Positions 24,875 through 34,308 of a stretch of 52,461 nucleotides of DNA are shown in pieces; the stretch's first letter is position 1, and every line of letters begins with the position of its first letter. Origin of the DNA: Bacteroidota bacterium (GTDB lineage: Bacteria; Bacteroidota; Bacteroidia; Chitinophagales; LD1); NCBI GenBank assembly GCA_947478005.1, contig CANJVG010000012.1:1-52461 (forward strand), in the 5' to 3' direction. The translations under genes and the position numbers were made by a program. A model generated the notes under the pieces. That model saw nothing but the letters and a program-made list of their open reading frames with translations. It made no database searches and was not told the origin of the DNA.

Positions 24875-27800
24875 TCAATTCTCTACCAATAGTTTCTTTC
24901 GGATAGTGCCGGTGCTTGTGTTAACCTGCAATAGATATGAGCCGGTTGAAATAGAGGGCAAGGATACAAGGGTTCGTTCGGTAACTAAGACTACCGAATA
25001 AATTAATTTACCCTCTGCGTCATACACTTTTGCATCGGCAGCATTGGCCGTATTTCTGTCAAGATAAATTTCAAAACTACCGTTGCTAGGATTAGGCTGA
25101 ATGCGAACGCTTTGATAACTGAGTTCTTGAAGGTCGGCACATACTTCGACTATGAGATTATTAGCTGCTGAATTTTTACAATTGTTGGCATCGGTATAAG
25201 TATAGGTAATAGGGTAAGTGCCCGAAGTAGCAACAGCTGTATTAAATACTCCTGCATTAACCGCAAAGCCTGAAAAGGCACCACCTGCAGGATTTCCTCC
25301 GCTCAAGGTAATAGCGCCTGCGCTGGTGCAAATGGTATCAACCGGCAATAAAAGACTCACCGTAGGATTGGCTACCAAATTGATTTGTATAGAATCGCTG
25401 GCAGAACAGTCGGCACCACTGGAAACAGTTACTGCATAAACACCCGAAGTGGTAGCGGTTAATGTTTGTGTGGTGCTGCTGTCGTTCCATAAATAGTTAT
25501 CGCCTGCGTTACCGGCATTTAAAACATGGGATGAACCACAAACATTGCCATCGGCACCCAGCGAAACAATGGGTAATAGATGCAAGGTTACAAGGATAGA
25601 GCTGCTTGCGCTGCAATTGTTGCTGGTAACGGTTACTGAATAATTACCCGTTTGTGAAACAGAAAGATATTGTGCGGTTGTATTGTTCGACCATAGATAG
25701 GAAGCTCCGGCATTTGCCGCATTCAAAGTTACACTACCACCACATTGAGTGGTATCGGCCCCTAAATTAACCACAGGGTTTACTCCTTCTGTGAAATTCT
25801 TAACCAGTGTATCGTTCAGATTATTTCCATCGGCCACACTATTCGGCAAAGAGGTAAAGATACGGAGGGTGTGGTTTCCGATTGGTGGTGTCAATGCCGC
25901 CAACGTAACAACCGTGTTTTGTGTTGAAGCCAATGAACCTGTCCAGCTATAGCTTTGAACAGAGCCGTTGTCTAACTGATAGTAAACAGTCAACGTCTTT
26001 AAGGTATCCTGCCCCTGATTCAACAAAGTGAAAGTTGGAGTGAGAGAGCCGGTGCAAACATGATCGGCTGGTGTGCTAAGATTATTGATACCTGCATCCA
26101 CGGCTTGAGCAGTAGCGGCACTAATATTTATATTGTCGAGATAAGTTACATTGCCCCATCCGCTGATGTGCTCAAACTTAAATCGCACGGCTGATTGCCC
26201 CAGGTAAGAACTAACGTTTACAGAGTCGCGTCTCCATTGCACCGCAGTTGGCACAAAGGTATTGGTCGTATTGGGAGCTGTGGCTAAGCCGCTTCCTCCT
26301 TTGGTATAAACCCGGGTCCAGGTAAGTCCGCAATCGGCAGATACGAATACAACCAGCGAGTCGAAGTTGGTGTTATTATATTTGGCATAGGCTACATCAA
26401 ACTTTACAAAAGCAGGCAAAGTACCGGTAGTCATATTGATGTACGGAGTAATCAAATCATCGGCTTGTCCCGATGTACTGAAAAAAGGAACCGTCTCGTC
26501 TTCTTTAACTGAATTGGTAGTTGTACCAAAACCACCCACAGTGGTAGAGCGTGTCCAGGTATTATTGTTGTTTGTGTTAACGAGAGTCCAGCCGGTGGGT
26601 GGAAAAGTGCTGGTTGTAAATCCTTCGTTAAAGGGTAGCGCTACAGCCACAGGATTAAGAATGATAAAAGTACCGAAAGTAGAGTCATTGGCGGGGTTTA
26701 AGTCGGTTCCGGCATTTGGACCAACGACCTTGAAACGAAAGGTGTGGGTTCCGGCAGCAGCCGATAAAGTTGAAAGCGTGACGTTGGTTGAATTAGTAGA
26801 GGTAAGCGAGCCGCTCCAATGATAAACCGAATCCGTATTGGAGTCGAGATGGTAAAGAATATCAATCGCAGTAATAGTAGTGGCTCCCGAATTGCGAATC
26901 GTGATAACCGGAGCAAAAGTAGTGTTGCAGGAACTTCCTGCAGGTGACACTACCGAAGAGGCAGCGGCATCTAAAGAAAAAGCAGCCACATTAGGGTCAT
27001 AACCATCATTGGTAATGGCACCCGTGTTGCCTGGGTCGAGCCAATCGCGCAAACGGGTAGCAGGTGTGGTACCGGTGTTCCATGAAATATCAAAACGACC
27101 ATAGTCGTCATTCAGGTTGGCAGCCGAAGCTCCGCAAGCTGAAGAGCCACCGTAAAGCTGACCGATAATTCGTTTGTTTTGGTCAAACAAGGGCGAGCCC
27201 GAAGAACCTCCCTCTGTCACTCCATCCGTCCATTGACCAATGCGCCAAGTTTGTGCATTGCTATAGGTACTAGCGGTTACGGCATTATTAGCTTGTGATA
27301 GCTTTTTTATATCTCCACTGGGGTGATGAATACAAGTTACACTTGTAGCCGGAGTACCTGAATGATCCCAACCGGCATAAAACACGTTGAAGTTGGAAGG
27401 TGGCACCGAACTCATACGGCATAAGTCAAAATCGGAACCTGCACGGTTAGCCACAGGCGTACCTCCGCTAATAGATTGAGAAGCAGGATTGCTGGCAGGA
27501 TTTGGACAACCGGGGCCCTCCCAGTTAAAGCGAAATACCCAGGTGCCATCAGCAGTGCCGCAATGGTTGGCTGTAAGGATATACGGGGTACCATCATTCG
27601 AAGTATTATTTACAAGGGAACCCGAGCAGAATTCGCTGCCGCCCGATACCAGACAAACCGCTGACCTCTTTTGATTGCCCCAGGCAGAATACTGGGGGCA
27701 ATTGACATTATTAATACAGTTCCCAGCATCGCCCAAAGCTTTCATCATATTAAACACATTCTTGTAACCGTGGGTAACACGAAACAAGGTAAAGGTACCC

Positions 27801-28318
27801 TGCCCCGAAACATTTGCGGGTTCATCGTACTCAACAATCACTTCATCATCATAAATAAAATCGGTACCGAAATAATGGTCCTGATAATTATTGGCCGAAG
27901 TAAAAGCTCCCAGTATTTGAGTATGGTCTGGTGAATACACAAACAACTTTGCTCCGTCCGGTAAATAGAAACTACTGAATGCTAAATTAATACTGATCGC
28001 TCCGGACGAACGAACATCCAACTGCCAGATGCGGTCACCGTTACTTTGTGTTACAATCCTTCCTGAATTTTGAATGTTGTAATTGACCAAATGATTATAA
28101 CCAAAACGGAAAGGATGCTCCTTGTGTTGTGCGTTGACAGCATCTTCTGCATACATCGAATCTATATCAAACACAGGCATTTGCTCAACCATCAAATGAT
28201 TGGTAGGTGCCAGTTTAAATCCGGCAGGAGTACCACCTTCCGAAAGTTGAGAAAAGGCAACAGTAGTAAATAGAACAAACACAAAAGACACCGCCAAAAG
28301 CCGTACAATATTTCTCAT
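24875..28318 (-). CDS. Secreted Lys-C-like trypsin-fold protease with Ig-like repeats, T9SS type A
   Basis: 1147 residues. Signal peptide 1-23. Residues ~210-440 match lysyl-endopeptidase-type S1 proteases: His252 in LTANHCG, Asp296 in GSDFDLC, Ser373 in GGSSGSPLFDQ, plus GQLYGGSSACG. Many cysteines suggest disulphides. CARDB-like and MAM-like domains follow (~450-840), then two Ig-like repeats with YLWSNNTTAQYLSVSQTGNYSV. The C-terminal ~80 residues (VRIQPNPSNGSFEIYL, SGT-free SYLLQVNTSTG) are a type A sorting domain. An extracellular protease for nutrient acquisition or surface processing is the natural reading. The gene upstream is another T9SS cargo with a nearly identical sorting domain. 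Confidence 0.9.
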   Translation of the reverse strand: MRNIVRLLAVSFVFVLFTTVAFSQLSEGGTPAGFKLAPTNHLMVEQMPVFDIDSMYAEDAVNAQHKEHPFRFGYNHLVNYNIQNSGRIVTQSNGDRIWQLDVRSSGAISINLAFSSFYLPDGAKLFVYSPDHTQILGAFTSANNYQDHYFGTDFIYDDEVIVEYDEPANVSGQGTFTLFRVTHGYKNVFNMMKALGDAGNCINNVNCPQYSAWGNQKRSAVCLVSGGSEFCSGSLVNNTSNDGTPYILTANHCGTADGTWVFRFNWEGPGCPNPASNPASQSISGGTPVANRAGSDFDLCRMSSVPPSNFNVFYAGWDHSGTPATSVTCIHHPSGDIKKLSQANNAVTASTYSNAQTWRIGQWTDGVTEGGSSGSPLFDQNKRIIGQLYGGSSACGASAANLNDDYGRFDISWNTGTTPATRLRDWLDPGNTGAITNDGYDPNVAAFSLDAAASSVVSPAGSSCNTTFAPVITIRNSGATTITAIDILYHLDSNTDSVYHWSGSLTSTNSTNVTLSTLSAAAGTHTFRFKVVGPNAGTDLNPANDSTFGTFIILNPVAVALPFNEGFTTSTFPPTGWTLVNTNNNNTWTRSTTVGGFGTTTNSVKEDETVPFFSTSGQADDLITPYINMTTGTLPAFVKFDVAYAKYNNTNFDSLVVFVSADCGLTWTRVYTKGGSGLATAPNTTNTFVPTAVQWRRDSVNVSSYLGQSAVRFKFEHISGWGNVTYLDNINISAATAQAVDAGINNLSTPADHVCTGSLTPTFTLLNQGQDTLKTLTVYYQLDNGSVQSYSWTGSLASTQNTVVTLAALTPPIGNHTLRIFTSLPNSVADGNNLNDTLVKNFTEGVNPVVNLGADTTQCGGSVTLNAANAGASYLWSNNTTAQYLSVSQTGNYSVTVTSNNCSASSSILVTLHLLPIVSLGADGNVCGSSHVLNAGNAGDNYLWNDSSTTQTLTATTSGVYAVTVSSGADCSASDSIQINLVANPTVSLLLPVDTICTSAGAITLSGGNPAGGAFSGFAVNAGVFNTAVATSGTYPITYTYTDANNCKNSAANNLIVEVCADLQELSYQSVRIQPNPSNGSFEIYLDRNTANAADAKVYDAEGKLIYSVVLVTERTLVSLPSISTGSYLLQVNTSTGTIRKKLLVEN

Positions 28319-28408
28319 AATTTTGATTTTATCGGGGACAAGATTAAGCCATTTAACGAACGGAATATGTTTGGTTTAAACCATTCAATAATCCGGCAGC
28401 ATCCGTTT

Positions 28409-31400
28409 TTAATTTCCAATTACTACCTTCCGTCTGAATGTTCCCGTAGCTGTTTTTACCTGCAACAGATAAATGCCTGAGGAAACCTCTCCCAAGGATA
28501 TGGTCGAAGAACTTTCAACCAACACGTTATTGTAAACCAGTTTACCGGAAGCATCAAACACCTTTGCTTCAGCATTGCTGCTGTTGTTTCCATCTAAATA
28601 GATTTCAAATGTTCCGTTGTTAGGATTGGGTTGAATGCGGATACTGTTTTCACTCAAGGTACTAATACCTGAACACACCTCCACTTCAATGGTTTCGGTA
28701 GCTAAGCTGCTGCAACCATTGTTATCGGTATAAGAATAGGTAATCAGATTGGAGCCCGGAGCTGCTGTGGAGGCATCGAACAAAGAACCACTGACAGCAT
28801 TGCCCGAAAAGGTTCCGCTTGGTGGATTACCGCCTGTTAGTTGTATCGCTCCGGCACTGCTGCACACCGTGTCGGCATTGCCCGATAAGGTAACTATAGG
28901 GTTTGTGTTCAGCACCACCTCTGTGGTATCAGAAACTGCAATGCAAGTACCCGAGGTAGTTACGACTACTGAAAAACTGCCCGTGGATGACACAGCTATA
29001 GTTTGCGAGGTGTCGCCATTGCTCCATAAATAAACATCGCCTGAAGAGGCAGTGAGTTGAACAGAACCACCACTACATAGATTGGTAGAACCTGAAGGAG
29101 TAATAGAAGCCACTGCATTATTGCTAACGGTAATCGTTACCGGTGCAGATACTGCCGAACAACTATGACTATCGGTAACTGTAACAGCAAAGGTTCCATT
29201 GGCAGATACAGCAATGCTTTGACCGGTGGCACTATTGCTCCAGTTATAACTGAAACCAGCAGCAGCAGAAAGGTTAACCTGTTCACCGGGACAGATAGTA
29301 GTCGGTCGGTCGGTGGTGATGGTGTTGTCAACAGCCGGATATTCGGTAACTATTTGAGAAGTTGTATTGGTGCAGCTATTAGCATCGGTAATGGTGACCG
29401 AAACAGTGCCGCTTGTGTTGATAGTGGAAGAAGAAGCAACAGCTCCATCGCTCCATGAGTAAGCAGCAGCATTAGTGGCATTTAACACTACACTACCTCC
29501 ATTGCAAAATTCTGTTGAACCCGAAGCAGTGATAGAAACCGATGGTGTAGAATGTACGGTCACATGCACCGCAGCCGCTGAAGCACTGCAAGTGTTGGCA
29601 TCGGTAACGGTAAGTGCATAGTCGCCTGTTTGTGTTACCTGGATAGAAGAACTTGTCTGTCCGCCACTCCAATGATAGCTAAGCGATGCAGGAGCCGAAA
29701 GGGTTACACTGCCACCACTACAGAAAGTAGTCAGCCCACTTGGTGTAATAGTAGAGGATGGAAGCGGATTGACCGTAACCGCAATTGGAGTAGAAACTGC
29801 CGTACAGCTATTGGAACCGGTAACCGTCACCAAATAATTCCCGGTTTGTGTAGCGGCAATAGTTTGCGAAGCAGCGTTGTTGCTCCAATGATAAGTAAGG
29901 CCGGCAGGGGCGCTTAACGATACAGTTCCTCCTGCACAAAATGTGGTAGAACCGGAGGCATTAACTGCAGCCGATGGGTTTGTATTAACCGTTACATGGA
30001 CAGCAGCAGCCGATGCCCTGCAAGTATTAGCATCGGTGACAGTAAGTGCATAATCACCAGTTTGTGTAACCTGAATAGACGAACTTGTTTGCCCGCCACT
30101 CCAGTGATAGCTAAGCAAGGCTGGAGCCGAAAGAGTCACATTGCCTCCGGCACAAAAAGTAGTAATTCCACTTGGTGTAATAGTAGCCGATGGTAGTGCG
30201 TTAGCCGTTACCGTTATTGGTGTAGAAACGGCCGTGCAGTTATTTGCACCTGTTACGGTTACCAGATAATTTCCGGATTGAGTGAGCACTATATTTTGAC
30301 TGGTGGCATTATTACTCCAATGATAGGTCAGTCCGGCCGGGGCACTCAAGGTTACATTGGCTCCCACGCAAAACGTAGGCGAGCCTATGGTCATAACCGC
30401 GTTGGAAGGGGCTGATGCAGCGGTAATTGTTTTGGCCGTAGAAAGTGCATAGCAACCGTTGTACACTTGCAGCGTATAGCTGCCTGCCGCTGTCGCTGTG
30501 TAGGACGCGGCTGTAGCGTTTGTAATAGGCGTGGCATTATTTAACCATTGGTAGGTGTAGCCTGTGCCTGTAGTGGCGTTAAGCGTAATCGAACCACCCG
30601 GACAAAAAGAATTGAGGGCAGAAGTAATAGCCGCAGTGGGTGCAGCGCTTACTGTCACAGGAATGGTATCGGAGTAGGCTGAGTTTGGTCCCAACGAAAT
30701 GAGTACATGATAATTGCCCGCCTGTGTGGCGCTGTAAGCAAAAGAATTGGCACCGCTTATACTGGTTCCGTTTTTATACCATTGATAGGTATAGCCTGTT
30801 CCTTCGATAGTTTTCAAAACCACTTGCTGACCATTGCAGAAAGTAGTGGCCCCCTGCGGAATTACTCTCCGGTCAATTATCAGGTTTTCATCTCCCGTTA
30901 CATAAGGCATAAAACCAAAGAACACCATCATCATTTCATCCGTAGTAGCTTCGCCAGCATGCACAGCGGCCAATGGATTGTTGGGGTTGAAAGGATTATT
31001 GGCAGTGTTATCATAAAAAGCTCTTGCCTTTATAGAATTGCCGGTGCCACCGGGCACCTTTACCGCGTTTGGAAACACATACGTATCCTGCCAGTTAAAA
31101 TCCCAATTAGGCACGTTGACAAAACGAATCGTATCGTTCGGAATAGTAGTCGTAGCAAAACATTCAATAGAGCGGCCAATCAGGTGCATGTGGGGAAATG
31201 CCGAAAGAAAAGTCCAGTTGCCGGAAGGCATATTGTATTGTTCGTAATAAGTTCGTGTGGTGTTAGCCGGAATATTGATTTGGGCGTTGATGTTCTGCAA
31301 ATGATTAACCAAAGGGTAAACGGTTATTTCGCGAACAGCGGTCGAGGAAAGTTTAAAATTAATTCGGGTGCTGTCGGTGCCTGAAGCACCCTGCGGATAG

Positions 31401-32137
31401 TGCACCTGCACAATGATGTTGGTATTGGCCGGCAAACGAAAGCCTGTGCCCACAGGGGTATAATAAGGCGAAGCACCGGGCGTAAATCCACCAATCAATT
31501 TAGAAGCTAAAGAACCGGTACCTCCTGCATTGGTATAGCCGGGTCCTGCATCGGCTGCATCTAACTGCGCAGGAACTCCGGTAGTGTCAGAGAAGATAAG
31601 TACATGATGAACCAAATGCGCATCTCCTGGGATTACTTCAAAGGCAGTAATGTATTTGCTTTGCAACAAACCACTGGGCAAAACAAAATTGCGATATACA
31701 TCGGTGGTTCCTGTGGGGGAGTAATCGGGGGTTTTAACGGTCAGGTTTACTGTGCCCAATTGCGAGCCGTTGCTGTATGTTGGTTGGGCGGGTGCCTGGG
31801 TTATATCGCCCATAGGCCGGCCAGCGGTTACCCAACTGTTGATGGCATCAATTTCAGTTTGCGAAATAACGCGCTCGTGGGCAAAGTGCTTGTAGTTTTG
31901 GTCGGGTGGCCATGGAGGCATTATTTTGTTGCTGACATCGCTGGCCATGCTGAACCCATAGGTATAAGCATCAGAAAAAGTCATCAGCGAAAAGTGCCCT
32001 GCCCCACCGGTATGGTGACACTTGGTACAGTTGGCATAAAGTATGGGCGCTATATCAGTAGCCCAGGTGGGGGTTTGTGCTTTGCCGAAAAAACTCAACA
32101 ACAGGAGAACGGAAAAGCAGAGTAAATATCTTTTCAT
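28409..32137 (-). CDS. Cytochrome c / type II copper monooxygenase-like fusion with Ig-like repeats, T9SS type A
   Basis: 1242 residues. Signal peptide 1-20. Cytochrome c motif CTKCH at 37-41, with Met73 (IMPPW) as likely sixth haem ligand. Residues ~130-420 match peptidylglycine/dopamine-monooxygenase-like copper domains. His177, His178 (LVHHV) and His246 (QVHY) fit the CuH site; His316, His318 (PHMH) and Met402 (DEMM) fit the CuM site. About eight ~79-residue Ig-like repeats follow (YHWSGGQTSSSIQVTQTGDY), then a type A sorting domain (IRIQPNPNNGTFEIYL). Haem attachment happens in the periplasm before T9SS export. The haem could feed electrons to the coppers; substrate is unknown. Confidence 0.85.
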   Translation of the reverse strand: MKRYLLCFSVLLLLSFFGKAQTPTWATDIAPILYANCTKCHHTGGAGHFSLMTFSDAYTYGFSMASDVSNKIMPPWPPDQNYKHFAHERVISQTEIDAINSWVTAGRPMGDITQAPAQPTYSNGSQLGTVNLTVKTPDYSPTGTTDVYRNFVLPSGLLQSKYITAFEVIPGDAHLVHHVLIFSDTTGVPAQLDAADAGPGYTNAGGTGSLASKLIGGFTPGASPYYTPVGTGFRLPANTNIIVQVHYPQGASGTDSTRINFKLSSTAVREITVYPLVNHLQNINAQINIPANTTRTYYEQYNMPSGNWTFLSAFPHMHLIGRSIECFATTTIPNDTIRFVNVPNWDFNWQDTYVFPNAVKVPGGTGNSIKARAFYDNTANNPFNPNNPLAAVHAGEATTDEMMMVFFGFMPYVTGDENLIIDRRVIPQGATTFCNGQQVVLKTIEGTGYTYQWYKNGTSISGANSFAYSATQAGNYHVLISLGPNSAYSDTIPVTVSAAPTAAITSALNSFCPGGSITLNATTGTGYTYQWLNNATPITNATAASYTATAAGSYTLQVYNGCYALSTAKTITAASAPSNAVMTIGSPTFCVGANVTLSAPAGLTYHWSNNATSQNIVLTQSGNYLVTVTGANNCTAVSTPITVTANALPSATITPSGITTFCAGGNVTLSAPALLSYHWSGGQTSSSIQVTQTGDYALTVTDANTCRASAAAVHVTVNTNPSAAVNASGSTTFCAGGTVSLSAPAGLTYHWSNNAASQTIAATQTGNYLVTVTGSNSCTAVSTPIAVTVNPLPSSTITPSGLTTFCSGGSVTLSAPASLSYHWSGGQTSSSIQVTQTGDYALTVTDANTCSASAAAVHVTVHSTPSVSITASGSTEFCNGGSVVLNATNAAAYSWSDGAVASSSTINTSGTVSVTITDANSCTNTTSQIVTEYPAVDNTITTDRPTTICPGEQVNLSAAAGFSYNWSNSATGQSIAVSANGTFAVTVTDSHSCSAVSAPVTITVSNNAVASITPSGSTNLCSGGSVQLTASSGDVYLWSNGDTSQTIAVSSTGSFSVVVTTSGTCIAVSDTTEVVLNTNPIVTLSGNADTVCSSAGAIQLTGGNPPSGTFSGNAVSGSLFDASTAAPGSNLITYSYTDNNGCSSLATETIEVEVCSGISTLSENSIRIQPNPNNGTFEIYLDGNNSSNAEAKVFDASGKLVYNNVLVESSSTISLGEVSSGIYLLQVKTATGTFRRKVVIGN
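28760..30700 (-). repeat. Coding ~79-residue Ig-like repeats
   Basis: The C-terminal two-thirds of the cytochrome-copper protein consists of ~237-bp units with the pattern FCxGGxVxLSAP, YHWS and GDYALTVTDANTC. Two pairs of units, two repeats apart, are almost identical, which suggests duplication of a double unit. Confidence 0.75.
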
Positions 32138-32227
32138 GGGTATCGGTTTGGTATGGATGAATGTTTCGAAAATGAAAATAAGAAACCTCTGCTAAGTAAG
32201 AACTGTTGATAGGAGTATTGAAATCAG

Positions 32228-32397
32228 AAAGGGGGAATCACAGAAGACACTGAGGGAATACAAACGAGGACACAGAGAAAAATCGGAAAGGTATTCCTTC
32301 GTGTTCTTTACGGTCTGTTTCTTCGTGTTCTTTGCGTGAAATTGATTTTGCTTTTGGCTGTTCCACTTTTAGCTTTTGACTTTTAGCTTTGAACTTA
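32228..32397. repeat. Word-chain spacer (CACAGAG, CTTCGTGTTCTTT, ACTTTTAGCTTT)
   Basis: CTTCGTGTTCTTT occurs at 32297-32309 and 32321-32333; ACTTTTAGCTTT at 32365-32376 and 32379-32390; upstream are ACACTGAGG, GAGGACACAGAG words. It separates two minus-strand T9SS genes. The first words are partly complementary to each other (CACGAAG-type versus CTTCGTG). Confidence 0.7.
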
Positions 32398-32404
32398 ACC
32401 TATG

Positions 32405-33937
32405 TTAATGCTGCACCACTATCTTCCCGCTCCTCTGTTCATTAGTGCTTGTCCGCAGGCGGTAGAAATAGATGCCGTTCATCCAGTTGTTTACTTTTAT
32501 GGCAGTGGCTCCGTCAAAGTGCGGATTGGTATAAAGGACTCTGCCGAGTTCATCGGCTATGCTTAGTTCGCCTTGGGTGGTGGTGGCGGATTCTATAAAA
32601 ACTTGGTCGCTGGCGGGATTGGGGAAGATTGCGAATTTCGGATGGCGGATTTCGGATTGGGAAATGCCTGTTACACAACTACTCAACTCACAACCGTTAC
32701 TATCCGTACGCAATATCCAACCTTGTTGTAAAGGCGTAATGCCGACATCAAATGTAAATTGCAATTCACCACAGGCGAGCAGGTCTCCATTGGGCAATAC
32801 ATCTATGTCATCTAAAAAGCTATGTGTTCCGAATCTTTCATACGAGACATATTTCCTGTCCCAGATTACAGTTCCATCTGTATCAAATTTTACTATCCAT
32901 CCAAAACGATGCGCTGAATCGCTTCCCCAAATTGGTGTGGTGCCACAGGCTATATATTTACCATCCGGTAAAATCTCTACATCGTAGAAACCCGTTACAT
33001 CGCTGGAATCCCCTAAATGTTGCTCCCACTCTATTCCAAAATGGTTATCATATTTTACAATCGAGGCGTTATACTTTTGGAAATCGTTAATATCATAGCT
33101 TAGATGTTGCCTTACAATAATCCATCCGCTATCTGCTGTTTGTTGCATACCGCGAGGCCAAAGGTTTCTGGTATTAGTATCTAGCCATTGACTTATATAA
33201 TTACCCATGCTATCCACTTCGAGCAGCCAAGTTTTTGCCCAATAGGGTGTATTGCTATTAGTCTTGCCCGAGAATCCCCCTATCATATAATGACCATTGA
33301 GCATTGGGCGAATTACCCATGGAAATTCATTAGCTGCTAATCCATAGGTTCGCTTATTTATTACATTTCCTGCCAAATCAGTTCTTATAATAATGACCTG
33401 CGAATTACTACTGATAAAATGGGCGTTGATAGCGATTAGGTAACCTCCATCAGGTATTTCTACCACATCCTGCGCATGGTATAAATCAACTCCCTGTTCT
33501 GTATATTGTTGCCATAGTAAAATATTGTCCGCTGTATCAGTTTTAATAAAATACACTCTTGGCACAGAATCTATTTCGCTCCCGACAGATATGAAATTAC
33601 CATCAGTTATAAGTTTAAGAGTGTTGTTGAAATTTTCGTAACCGAATTGATTGGTATCAATAATGCCAAAGATAGAATCTACCATTCCGTCTGAACGTAT
33701 TTTTCCAAAGCATGCCTTACCATAATAAGGAGGTCCGCTATTAGTAGTAGTGGTACCTGTAAAGTAATAATTTTGCCCATGCGGAACAATAGACCCAAAC
33801 ATCATAGAAGGCCGGTTGTCATAATACAAATTACTAAACCCCTGCGCCCCCACCCCACCCACCAAGAACTGAAGAAACACCATCAGCATCATACTTCTCA
33901 GCCCGCCCGAAATGGTTTCGCCCTTGGTTTTCTTCAT
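32405..33937 (-). CDS. Secreted propeller-like protein, T9SS type A
   Basis: 510 residues from the ATG at 33937 (MKKTKGETISGG); an upstream in-frame start at 33988 would put 17 residues before the basic region and is less likely. A hydrophobic signal segment ends near VGGVGAQ. The body has repeats with DGGYLIAINA, DSGWIIVRQH, DGKYIACGT and NGDLLACGEL, each beside a (V/I)K(F/Y)D or RTD element: the beta-propeller-like repeat of many Bacteroidota surface proteins. The C-terminal ~80 residues (FAIFPNPASDQVFIES, GIYFYRL, GKIVVQH) are a type A sorting domain. No enzymatic motif seen. Confidence 0.82.
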   Translation of the reverse strand: MKKTKGETISGGLRSMMLMVFLQFLVGGVGAQGFSNLYYDNRPSMMFGSIVPHGQNYYFTGTTTTNSGPPYYGKACFGKIRSDGMVDSIFGIIDTNQFGYENFNNTLKLITDGNFISVGSEIDSVPRVYFIKTDTADNILLWQQYTEQGVDLYHAQDVVEIPDGGYLIAINAHFISSNSQVIIIRTDLAGNVINKRTYGLAANEFPWVIRPMLNGHYMIGGFSGKTNSNTPYWAKTWLLEVDSMGNYISQWLDTNTRNLWPRGMQQTADSGWIIVRQHLSYDINDFQKYNASIVKYDNHFGIEWEQHLGDSSDVTGFYDVEILPDGKYIACGTTPIWGSDSAHRFGWIVKFDTDGTVIWDRKYVSYERFGTHSFLDDIDVLPNGDLLACGELQFTFDVGITPLQQGWILRTDSNGCELSSCVTGISQSEIRHPKFAIFPNPASDQVFIESATTTQGELSIADELGRVLYTNPHFDGATAIKVNNWMNGIYFYRLRTSTNEQRSGKIVVQH

Positions 33938-34077
33938 TCCATCAAACGTAAGCAAAAAACATGGGGGAGTCATAAAAAGGATATACAAACCGTACTTTTT
34001 TCGAAATTAACTATAAGTTTCTTCATTTCACTCCATCTTCATTTAAGTTAACTCGGACAGTCGGCTCACAACCCTGA

Positions 34078-34308
34078 TTTCTAATTACTTCTGCTCGGTT
34101 GCTAAACAACAATCCTCGATTGCTAAGCAACATTCATCAATTGCTAAGCAACATTCATCAATTGTTAGCTAACAAAGCCGGATTGTTAAGCAACAATGCT
34201 CAATTGTTATTTAGCAAAGGCCGATTAATAAACAACAATGCCAGATTGTTACTTAGCAAAGGTCAATTGATAAGCAACAATTGCTGATTGTTAACTAGCA
34301 ATCCTTCT
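34078..34308. repeat. 21-bp-period dyad array, family 4 (TTGCTAAGCAA core)
   Basis: Ten units start at 34099, 34120, 34141, 34162, 34183, 34204, 34225, 34246, 34267 and 34288, every step exactly 21 bp. A weaker unit precedes at 34078. The core is TTGYTAAGCAAC (TTG half-site, CAA half-site), including the perfect palindrome TTGTTAGCTAACAA at 34162-34175; units at 34120 and 34141 are identical over all 21 bp. Linkers are variable (consensus AATNCYCRA). A plus-strand frame reads as Leu-Leu heptads (LLSNIHQ) with no ATG and a TGA inside the array. The array lies between the aroC stop and the promoter region of the minus-strand gene at 33937. Confidence 0.9.

Noticed and set aside
34099-34287. 62-codon Leu-Leu heptad frame in the TTGCTAAGCAA array
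   Set aside because: TTG start only, an upstream stop, no ATG, TGA within the array, and dyad symmetry at DNA level explains the pattern better.
9965-34308. CRISPR arrays
   Set aside because: No unique spacers between constant repeats, unit only 21 bp, cores differ within arrays, and no cas genes.
34078-34308. Plasmid-type iterons or replication origin
   Set aside because: Iteron arrays use one repeat beside a rep gene; here each array has a different core and no replication initiator is near.
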